From assembly GCA_041687095.1 (NCBI GenBank), contig JAWLCQ010000152.1, positions 1 through 12,235 on the forward strand: a stretch of 12,235 bases of DNA, given 5' to 3'. This document shows, in pieces, positions 7,437 through 12,235 of this stretch. The translations under genes and the position numbers were made by a program. How positions within the stretch are numbered: the stretch's first letter is position 1; each line of letters opens with the position of its first letter. A model generated the notes under the pieces. The model saw nothing but the letters and a program-made list of their open reading frames with translations, was not told where the DNA came from and did not search any database. This stretch comes from JAWLCQ01 sp041687095 (GTDB taxonomy: Bacteria; Planctomycetota; Phycisphaerae; SM23-33).

Positions 7437-7801
7437 ATGGCGTCCCCGGGCGGCGCGGCGGATTCGGAATCCAAGGGAAGGAAAACCGATGACAAAAGAG
7501 CAGATGCTGAAGCGGACCAAGCAGCTCGCGCTGCGCGTGGTTTGCCTGTGCGACGCGCTGCCGGCGGGACGGGCTGCCCACGTCATCGGAGGACAACTGC
7601 TGCGCTCTGGCACGAGCGTTGCCGCCAACTACCGCGCCGCCTGCCGCGACCGCGCTGCCCAACCGCCCAACCGCTTGTCGCGAGGAAGTGCCCGCGAAGC
7701 CCAGAGCCCCGAGGACTCCAACCCTCGACCGCCGCTCGCGCACAAGACCGCAGGATCCCAACCGGCAAATCCGAAATCCGAAATCCGAAATCCGAAATCG
7801 C
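7406..7801 (+). mobile_element. S23/IVS-like insertion with inverted heptamer repeats, between subunits B and D
   Basis: The element is bounded by inverted repeats. The left one (7405-7436) reads GCGATTT, then GGGATTT, CGGATTT, CGGATTT, then GCCG. The right one (7763-7801) is its reverse complement with four CGGATTT units instead of three. The arms match exactly apart from that extra unit and one base (GGG for CGG). Between them lies a truncated four-helix-bundle gene. The element exactly fills the B-D gap: it starts at the stop of B and ends two bases before the CCTCCGGAGGAG ribosome binding site of D. S23 genes are known as intervening sequences inside 23S rRNA genes, where they sit within a long stem. 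This looks like a relative outside rRNA. No target-site duplication is seen and no transposase is encoded, so the mechanism of insertion is unknown. Confidence 0.65.
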
Positions 7802-7830
7802 ATCCTCCGGAGGAGCGCGCTCGTGGCTAA
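7489..7830 (+). pseudogene. Truncated four-helix bundle (S23 / 23S rRNA IVS) protein remnant
   Basis: The frame starts at ATG 7489 with AAGGA (7478-7482) 6 bases upstream. Its first 55 or so residues are a clear S23 family N-terminus: MTKEQMLKRTKQLALRVV, then ALPAGRAAHVIGGQLLRSGT, then SVAANYRAACRDRA. Family members are about 115-130 residues with four helices. Here the similarity stops after helix 1 and part of helix 2. What follows is an unrelated proline/arginine-rich stretch, beginning at the tandem 8-base duplication GCCCAACC (7657-7672). The frame then reads through the right repeat as NPKSEIRNPKS and ends at TAA 7828-7830, 8 bases inside subunit D. I infer an internal deletion that removed helices 2-4, so a functional bundle is unlikely. 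S23 proteins have no established enzymatic activity. Confidence 0.7.
7763..7801 (+). repeat. Right inverted repeat of the S23-like element (ATCCGAA-type heptamers)
   Basis: CGGC, then four tandem AAATCCG heptamer units, then AAATCGC. This is the reverse complement of 7405-7436 with one extra unit. It could pair with the left arm to form a stem of about 32 bp in the operon transcript, bringing the B stop and the D ribosome binding site together. Confidence 0.85.
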
Positions 7831-8479
7831 AAGAGTTTCCCTTACCCGTCCCGAACTCAAGCGCCAGCGCGACATGCTGTCGCGCTTCGAGCGGTACCTG
7901 CCGATGCTCAAGCTCAAGCAGCAGCAGTTGCAGCTCACGCTCCGGCAGATCGCCGCGCGCCGCCGGGCCATCCTCCATCGCGTGGACCAGGCCCGCCGCG
8001 CCTTCGCCCCCTATGCCCCCATCCTCGCCGACCGCGCCGGGATCGACGTGCAGGGCCTCGCCCGCCCCACCGAGATTCGCACCTCCACCCACAACGTCGC
8101 GGGCATCGCCATCCCGGTCTTCGAGGACGCCGCCTTCCCCCCCGTCACCTACAGCCTCTTCGCCACCCCCCCCTGGGTCGACCGCGCCCTCGCCGACCTC
8201 CGCGCCATCCACCGCCTCCAGGCCGAGGCCGATATCCTCCAGCAGCAGTTCACCCTCATCGAAACCGAACTCACCAAGATCGTCCAGCGGGTGAACCTCT
8301 TCGAGAAGGTCATGATCCCCCAGGCCCAGGAAGCCATCCGCGTCATCCGCATCCGCCTGGGCGAGGAGATGACCGCCGCCGTCGGCCGGGCCAAGATCGC
8401 CAAGAGCAAGCTCGAGACCGCCGCCCGCGGCCCCGCGCACGCGGTCGAAGAGGCCCCGAAGGGAGTCACGCATCCATGA
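7823..8479 (+). CDS. atpD: V/A-type ATPase subunit D (central rotor shaft)
   Basis: This 218-residue protein is subunit D, the rotor shaft that turns inside the A3B3 head. It starts VAKRVSLTRPELKRQRDMLSRFERYLPMLKLKQQQLQ, a typical D N-terminus leading into a long helix. The middle is a short globular part (about 70-130), and the C-terminal helix includes LTKIVQRVNLFEKVMIPQAQEAIRVIRIRLGEEM, matching the family's RVNALE..PxxxxxIxxI pattern. The two long helices would form an antiparallel coiled coil. The start is GTG 7823, with GGAGGAG (7809-7815) 7 bases upstream, an almost perfect ribosome binding site. That site lies in the palindrome CCTCCGGAGG (7804-7813), which could partly hide it. Its stop overlaps the start of subunit I in ATGA (8476-8479). 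The truncated S23 frame overlaps its first 8 bases. Confidence 0.95.
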   Translation: MAKRVSLTRPELKRQRDMLSRFERYLPMLKLKQQQLQLTLRQIAARRRAILHRVDQARRAFAPYAPILADRAGIDVQGLARPTEIRTSTHNVAGIAIPVFEDAAFPPVTYSLFATPPWVDRALADLRAIHRLQAEADILQQQFTLIETELTKIVQRVNLFEKVMIPQAQEAIRVIRIRLGEEMTAAVGRAKIAKSKLETAARGPAHAVEEAPKGVTHP

Positions 8480-10299
8480 TTGTCGAGATGCGAAAAGTCT
8501 TCGTCGCCACGCGAGCCCCGGACCGCGAGAAGTGCCTCGACGCCCTCCGCGACTTCGGGGCCATCCACCTCGTCCCCGTCGATCCCGCCCAGGCGGTCCC
8601 CGACGAGCAGACGACCACCGCCCTCGCCCAGATCGTCCGCGCCCTGCAGGTCCTCGCCAACGTGGCCCCCGCGGGCGAGAGGCCCGACCTCTCCCCCACC
8701 GCCGCCGCCCAGGAACTCGCCGATCTCGAGCGCAAGACCACCGAGTGGAACACCCGCCTCTCCACCCTCCACCGCCAGATCGACGCCCTGGAGGTCTGGG
8801 GCGACGTCCGCCGCGAGCAGTTCGAGCAACTGCGGGCGCGGGGCGTCGAGATCCGCTTCTACCTCCTCCCCGCCGAGCGCACGGGCGAGGTGCGTGCGGA
8901 CCTGGTCGCCCCCATCCGCGAAGTCCCCGACGGCCGATTGCTGCTCGCCGCCGCCTCGCGCGGGGGGGAGATCGCGGCGCCCGAGGACGCCGAGCCCCTC
9001 GAACTGCCCTCCCGCGACCGGCCCGCCCTGCGGGCGGAGGCCCACCAGGTCCACGCCGACCTCCGCCGCGCCTCCGAGCGCCTGGAGCAGATCGCGTGGC
9101 TGATCCCGCAGATGCGCACCGAGCGCGACCGCCTCGCCGAGCACGCCCAGTTCACCGTCGCCCAGCGCGGGGCGCTGCAGCGGGAGAGCCTCTTCGCCCT
9201 CCAGGGCTGGGTCCCCGTCCGCAGCGCCGATGGGCTGGCGGAGTCGCTGCGGCGGCGCGGCCTCGACGCCGCCGTCGCGGCCATCCCCCCCGCCGAAGGG
9301 GAGGAACCGCCCACGCTCATCGAGTACCCCCGCTGGGCCCGCCCCATCAAGGCCCTGTTCGACATGCTGGGCACGCTCCCAGGCTACCGCGAGATCGACC
9401 TCGCCCCGTTCTTCATGATCGCCCTGCCGCTGTTCGCGGGCATCCTCATCGGGGACGCGGGGTATGGGATCCTCTTCATCGTGCTGTCGCTGGTGTTCCG
9501 CCGGCGGCTGCTGGAGTCCGTCGGCCCGGCGGCGGCGAACCTCCTGCTCGTCATCGGGGGCTTCACGCTCGGGTGGGGGATGCTGACGGCGAACTACTTC
9601 GGGGTCACCCCGGAGGGCTTGACCGGCAGCGGCTGGGCCCCGCTCCGCCGCCTCATGCTCGCCCCCGCCCTCCTCTACGCCGAGGGCCAGGCCGGGCAGG
9701 ACCTGATCATGCTGACGGCCATCATCATCGGCACGGTGCACCTGTCGCTGGCGCAGTTGCGGCGGGCGTTGGCGCAGTACCCGGACCCCCGTTTCATCGC
9801 GTCCGTCGGATGGGCGGTCTTCCTGTGGGGCATGTTCCTGCTCGTGCGGGGCCTGCTGTTCGGCGGGGTGGGGGCGATCCCGTGGAACTACGTCGTGCCC
9901 CTGCTGGGGATCGGGTACGCCCTGGTGCTGGGCTTCTCGTACCCCGACCGCGGGCTGATCGGACGGGTGGTGCTGGGGTTCGCGGGGTCGCTCCTGCCGA
10001 TCCTGAGCACGTTCTCGGACACCATGAGCTACATCCGCCTGATGGCGGTGGGGCTCGCGAGCCTCTACATCGCCGCCGCCTTCAACGATCTCGGATCCCA
10101 GGTCGCCGCCTCCGCCACCTGGTTCGCCGGGGCGCCCATCGTGATCTTCGGGCACCTGTTGAATATCGGCCTCGCCGTCATTGCCGTTTTCGCACATGGA
10201 GTGCGATTGAACATGCTGGAATTCTCGAGCAACGCCGGCGTGCAATGGGCCGGCTACGCTTTTCAGCCATTTGCCAGAGCGCAAAGGAAGGAGATCTGA
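8476..10299 (+). CDS. atpI: V/A-type ATPase membrane subunit I (a-type stator)
   Basis: This 607-residue protein is the membrane stator, equivalent to subunit a of V-ATPases. It provides the ion half-channels against the K ring. The cytoplasmic N-terminal half (about 1-300) begins MIVEMRKVFVATRAPDREKCL and contains helical segments that dock to the peripheral stalk. From about residue 309 there are some seven to eight membrane helices, starting with LAPFFMIALPLFAGILIGDAGYG. The essential arginine is R521 in DTMSYIRLMAVGLAS, the counterpart of the SYxRLWAL motif in eukaryotic subunit a. The C-terminus keeps VRLNMLEFSSNAG. Length is normal for bacterial I subunits. It starts at ATG 8476 in a 4-base overlap with subunit D, so the two are translationally coupled. 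Its last 40 or so codons are less GC-rich than the rest. Confidence 0.95.
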   Translation: MIVEMRKVFVATRAPDREKCLDALRDFGAIHLVPVDPAQAVPDEQTTTALAQIVRALQVLANVAPAGERPDLSPTAAAQELADLERKTTEWNTRLSTLHRQIDALEVWGDVRREQFEQLRARGVEIRFYLLPAERTGEVRADLVAPIREVPDGRLLLAAASRGGEIAAPEDAEPLELPSRDRPALRAEAHQVHADLRRASERLEQIAWLIPQMRTERDRLAEHAQFTVAQRGALQRESLFALQGWVPVRSADGLAESLRRRGLDAAVAAIPPAEGEEPPTLIEYPRWARPIKALFDMLGTLPGYREIDLAPFFMIALPLFAGILIGDAGYGILFIVLSLVFRRRLLESVGPAAANLLLVIGGFTLGWGMLTANYFGVTPEGLTGSGWAPLRRLMLAPALLYAEGQAGQDLIMLTAIIIGTVHLSLAQLRRALAQYPDPRFIASVGWAVFLWGMFLLVRGLLFGGVGAIPWNYVVPLLGIGYALVLGFSYPDRGLIGRVVLGFAGSLLPILSTFSDTMSYIRLMAVGLASLYIAAAFNDLGSQVAASATWFAGAPIVIFGHLLNIGLAVIAVFAHGVRLNMLEFSSNAGVQWAGYAFQPFARAQRKEI

Positions 10300-10302
10300 T
10301 CG

Positions 10303-10770
10303 ATGTCACCGTTCTACGGACAATTGGGTTTGGCCTTGGCACTGGGGCTTGGGGCGCTGGGCAGCGCCTTGGGCGTCGGGGCCGCCGGCCGGGCCGCCGC
10401 CGGTGCCTGGGCCAAGGAAGCCAAGGCCGGCAAGCCCCTCAACTTCACGTACATCATCCTGACCGGCATGCCGTTGAGCCAGACGATCTACGGCTTCATC
10501 CTCATGCTGTCCATCAGCGGACTGCTGCGGGACAACCCGGAACTCGCCGCCGCCAACAGCGGCGTGCTCCTGTCGCTGGGCCTGGCGACGGGCTTGGCGG
10601 AACTCTTCAGCGCCTGGATGCAGGGCTCCATCGGCGCCGCCGGGTGCCGCGCGCTGAGTGAGGGCGAGGGCAAGGGCCTGGTCTTCATCATCATCGCCAT
10701 GGGCATCGCCGAGACGGTCGGGCTGTTCGGCTTCATCTTCGCCCTGCTCGTGCTGCCCGCGGCCACGTAG
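10303..10770 (+). CDS. atpK: V/A-type ATPase rotor ring subunit K (proteolipid)
   Basis: This 155-residue proteolipid has four hydrophobic helices (about 5-33, 48-75, 86-115 and 124-151) as two fused hairpins. Copies form the rotating membrane ring. The single ion-binding carboxylate is E137 in AMGIAETVGLFGF; hairpin 1 carries Q60 at the corresponding site (MPLSQTIYGF). Position by position, S59, Q60, Y63, Q107 and E137 match T64, Q65, Y68, Q110 and E139 of the Na+-binding Enterococcus hirae NtpK, suggesting Na+ coupling. An extra acidic residue, E100, lies in helix 3. ATG 10303 is preceded by AAGGAG (10288-10293), 9 bases upstream and inside the end of subunit I, with three bases between the genes. 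The strong site and AT-richer start suit the high copy number needed. It ends the operon. Confidence 0.95.
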   Translation: MSPFYGQLGLALALGLGALGSALGVGAAGRAAAGAWAKEAKAGKPLNFTYIILTGMPLSQTIYGFILMLSISGLLRDNPELAAANSGVLLSLGLATGLAELFSAWMQGSIGAAGCRALSEGEGKGLVFIIIAMGIAETVGLFGFIFALLVLPAAT

Positions 10771-10783
10771 GCACCGACCCTCT

Positions 10784-10848
10784 CCCCGCGGGGAACGCGG
10801 AGGCGCGAGGCCGCTTGCGGCCCTCACGCTCTCCGCGCTCCCCGCGGG
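10784..10848 (+). terminator. Long hairpin after subunit K, probable 3' end of the operon
   Basis: The left arm (10784-10814) starts with CCCCGCGGGG and contains CGCGGAG and GAGGCCGC. The right arm (10817-10848) contains CGGCCCTC, CTCCGCG and CCCCGCGGG. They pair around a CTTG loop with a few bulges and mismatches. It begins 14 bases after the K stop. No T-run follows, so it may be a Rho-dependent end or an mRNA-stabilising structure. It may also serve the convergent hydrolase gene. Confidence 0.5.
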
Positions 10849-10870
10849 AGCCCCTGCGCAGGACCACGAA

Positions 10871-10948
10871 CGCCAAATGGCAAGCCCGGACCGGACGCGA
10901 GGCGAGAATTCGCTCTCCGTCCGGCCCGGGCTTGCCATTTATTTGGCG
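10871..10948. repeat. Long near-perfect palindrome between convergent genes
   Basis: The left arm (10871-10897) reads CGCCAAATGGCAAGCCC then GGACCGGACG. The right arm (10918-10948) is its reverse complement with one mismatch and four extra bases (ATTT repeated). The centre has its own small hairpin, GCGA (10902-10905) with TCGC (10910-10913). It lies 33 bases from the 3' end of the hydrolase gene. It looks like a dispersed REP- or MITE-like unit and could act as a two-way transcription barrier. Confidence 0.65.
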
Positions 10949-10981
10949 TCTTCGCCCCTTCCCCCCCTCGCCCAACCGTCC

Positions 10982-11731
10982 CTACCGCGGGATCGACGGG
11001 TCGGGCGTCCGCCAGTGCCTGCGGAAGAACCGCATCGCGTACTCGGGCTGCCGCTCGTGCCCGCTGCCCGGAATGGTGGCCGTCTCCACGTTGAGCCCGC
11101 GCGACCGCAGGTACGTCACCGCCTGCTCCGACTGCGACTTGATCGCCCTCGGGTCGTTCTGCCCGAAGTAGACCAGGATGGAAGTTCGCTTCGCCTGCTC
11201 CGGGCTGTACCACCCGTCGAGGTTCCCCTGGCTGAAATTCGCGCTCCGCGCGACGACCGTGCTGAACACGTCCGGGTGCCGCAGCCCCACCCAGTACACC
11301 GGGAACCCTCCCCCCGAGAAGCCCGTGATCATGATGTTGTTGCGGTCGATGTTGTAGCGGTAGCCCAGCCAACTGATGAGCGTGAGGATCCGCTGCTCGT
11401 TGGTGAGCATTCCAACGATGGGCCCGTCGCCCAGCACCCCGTCGGTCCCGATGAGTTCGGGGGCCACGACGATGCAGCCGTTCTCCTCGCCCAGCATCTT
11501 CATCTCGCGGATGTGGTGCTCGGCGACATCGAACGGGGGCGTGCCGTGGCAACTGACCACCAGCGGGGCGGGCTTGTCCTCGCGGTAGGTCGAGGGCACG
11601 TAGAGGTAGTAGCCCGATCCCATCACCGGGTTGATCTCGCGGACCTGGTCGACGGGCGTGTTCTGCGGCTGCGTGACCGCGCATCCGCCAAGCAGCACCG
11701 CAACCGTCGCCAGTGTGAAGGTTCTTCGCAT
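10982..11731 (-). CDS. Lipoprotein alpha/beta hydrolase (esterase/depolymerase-like)
   Basis: This 249-residue protein has a lipoprotein signal peptide, MRRTFTLATVAVLLGGC, with C17 as the likely lipidated cysteine, so it is probably exported and membrane-anchored. The rest is an alpha/beta hydrolase: oxyanion-region CHGTPP (61-66), nucleophile elbow GFSGG with S139, candidate acid D193 in FGQNDPR, and H225 in GSGHERQ. The strand PLVVSCHG and the tail resemble PHB depolymerase- or feruloyl esterase-like serine hydrolases, but the substrate cannot be told. The start at 11731 (minus strand) is chosen because AGGAG lies 9 bases upstream and the signal peptide begins there. The frame stays open to 11974, but that upstream part is arginine/proline-rich repeat sequence. 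It converges on the ATPase operon and has its own promoter candidate. Confidence 0.85.
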   Translation of the reverse strand: MRRTFTLATVAVLLGGCAVTQPQNTPVDQVREINPVMGSGYYLYVPSTYREDKPAPLVVSCHGTPPFDVAEHHIREMKMLGEENGCIVVAPELIGTDGVLGDGPIVGMLTNEQRILTLISWLGYRYNIDRNNIMITGFSGGGFPVYWVGLRHPDVFSTVVARSANFSQGNLDGWYSPEQAKRTSILVYFGQNDPRAIKSQSEQAVTYLRSRGLNVETATIPGSGHERQPEYAMRFFRRHWRTPDPSIPR

Positions 11732-11784
11732 CCGGGTGAACTCCTGTGGCCCCGCACGGCGGGCTCCGCCGTCCTGTTGGGCCC

Positions 11785-11814
11785 AGTATAGCGATCCGCT
11801 CCCGCCCACAGCAA
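11785..11814 (-). promoter_or_regulatory. Candidate sigma70-type promoter for the lipoprotein hydrolase
   Basis: On the minus strand TTGCTG (11814-11809) and TATACT (11790-11785) are spaced by 18 bases. The -10 box matches five of six consensus bases. The predicted transcript would start about 45-50 bases before the ATG at 11731. Confidence 0.5.
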
Positions 11815-11834
11815 CCCGCACCGACGGCGGCCGC

Positions 11835-11922
11835 GGGCTCCTGATCCGCCTCACACCCCTGCGCCGCGGGTCTCCTGACCTCGCCCCACGCGCATGCGCC
11901 GGGGGTCTCCTGACCCCCGGCG
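11835..11922. repeat. Three GGGTCTCCTGACC-type repeats
   Basis: The copies are at 11835-11847 (GGGCTCCTGATCC, degenerate), 11861-11885 (GCGCCGCGGGTCTCCTGACC and flank) and 11896-11922. The last is a perfect hairpin: CGCCGGGGGTC (11897-11907), loop TCCT, GACCCCCGGCG (11912-11922). A fourth copy lies inverted at 12074-12091. Confidence 0.7.
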
Positions 11923-11978
11923 TCCCGGAGGGGTGCGGAACGGTTCCGCGGCAGCGTCGTTGGAGCGTCCCCATCGCG

Positions 11979-12016
11979 GCGGGGGCCTGGTCCTGAGCCT
12001 GTCGAAGGGCCCCCGC
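11979..12016. repeat. TCGACAGGCTCAGG-type dispersed repeat in a hairpin
   Basis: Arms GCGGGGGCC (11979-11987) and GGCCCCCGC (12008-12016) enclose CCTGAGCCTGTCGAAGG (11992-12008), the reverse complement of CCTTCGACAGGCTCAGG. This motif is, from memory, a widely dispersed intergenic repeat of many bacterial genomes and is not specific to this lineage. Confidence 0.65.
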
Positions 12017-12073
12017 GACCGAAGCGCCGCCATAGCGTTATCGCGGAGGCGCTCGTTAGCCATCCCGGACGTT

Positions 12074-12091
12074 GGGGGTCAGGAGACCTCG
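12074..12091. repeat. Inverted fourth copy of the GGTCTCCTGACC-type repeat
   Basis: GGGGGTCAGGAGACCTCG is the reverse complement of the 11861-11922 copies across its 12-base core. It sits about 150 bases from the nearest of them. Confidence 0.65.
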
Positions 12092-12182
12092 TTGTTCTAC
12101 ACATCTCGGCGTCCCGATGCCCCCATCGCAACCGGGCGGGCGCGCGGGCTCTCTCTCACTTGTCTGGGGCTTCCTTTGGAGT

Positions 12183-12203
12183 GCGGCGGTTCACCGCCGC
12201 TTT
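12183..12203. repeat. GCGGCGG hairpin followed by TTT
   Basis: GCGGCGG (12183-12189), loop TTCA, CCGCCGC (12194-12200), then TTT. It resembles an intrinsic terminator on the + strand, but no + strand gene lies upstream of it. A dispersed repeat unit is more likely. Confidence 0.5.
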
Positions 12204-12235
12204 CTGCAAGATGCTCGATCGCCACCCCCGGACGC

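Larger units (their letters stand above)
11815..12235. other. Gene-free stretch rich in short palindromic repeats
   Basis: No reading frame here shows family character, a plausible ribosome binding site or a signal peptide; open frames are arginine/proline-rich as expected from random high-GC DNA. The stretch holds at least four copies of a GGTCTCCTGACC-type motif, a TCGACAGGCTCAGG-type hairpin and a GCGGCGG hairpin, listed separately. Hairpin AGCGCC/GGCGCT also occurs at about 12022-12052. No tRNA or origin signature was seen. Confidence 0.5.

Noticed and set aside
6032..7470. Direct repeat GCGGATTCGGAAT at 6032-6044 and 7458-7470
   Set aside because: Thirteen bases shared between two spacers may be chance or a decayed repeat; no other shared flank, so not taken as element boundaries.
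7405..7801. CRISPR-like array from the regular heptamer repeats
   Set aside because: Repeat units are 7 bases with no spacers between them and occur as two inverted blocks, not a CRISPR structure.
8149..10284. 711-codon minus-strand and 709-codon + strand alternative frames over subunit I
   Set aside because: Both are Arg/Pro/Gly-rich out-of-frame readings of a clear subunit I gene with conserved membrane motifs.
11732..11974. N-terminal extension of the lipoprotein hydrolase to GTG 11974
   Set aside because: The added 81 residues are Arg/Pro/Gly-rich and encoded by intergenic repeats. The signal peptide and ribosome binding site both point to 11731.
12183..12203. Intrinsic terminator at the right end
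   Set aside because: Stem and TTT are present, but there is no + strand gene upstream; kept as a repeat instead.

Overview
This is a high-GC bacterial window (clearly above 60% G+C by eye, most third codon positions G or C). Its centre is a complete seven-gene V/A-type ATPase operon of the kind known from Chlamydia, spirochetes and Bacteroidetes. The gene complement, the membrane-anchored PIN/TRAM protein and the dispersed intergenic palindromes fit a Planctomycetota-like or related PVC/uncultured lineage. That placement is inference; no rRNA or marker phylogeny is available here.

Layout: (1) 2-244, the C-terminal end of a LOG-family (lysine decarboxylase-like) gene, followed by a long hairpin. 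(2) 411-1478, a membrane PIN/TRAM protein with its own likely promoter. (3) 1767-2450, a cytidylate kinase-like protein. (4) 2556-10770, the ATPase operon, all on the + strand: E, a DUF2764 protein, A, B, a small inserted element, D, I, K. (5) 10771-10981, two long palindromes between convergent genes. (6) 10982-11731 on the minus strand, a lipoprotein alpha/beta hydrolase. (7) 11732-12235, a gene-free stretch rich in short palindromic repeats.

In the ATPase, A and B form the catalytic head, D is the central rotor shaft, E is the peripheral stalk, the DUF2764 protein probably takes the place of subunit C/d, I is the membrane stator with the essential arginine, and K is the rotor ring. No canonical C, F or G/H subunit gene is present. 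K keeps the residues that bind Na+ in the Enterococcus hirae ring, so a sodium-coupled enzyme is a reasonable hypothesis.

The most interesting feature is at 7406-7801. An element of about 0.4 kb exactly fills the gap between subunits B and D. It is bounded by inverted arrays of a 7-base repeat (CGGATTT) and carries a truncated four-helix-bundle (S23 / 23S rRNA intervening-sequence) gene. The remnant ORF still has a ribosome binding site, reads through the right-hand repeat, and ends 8 bases inside subunit D.
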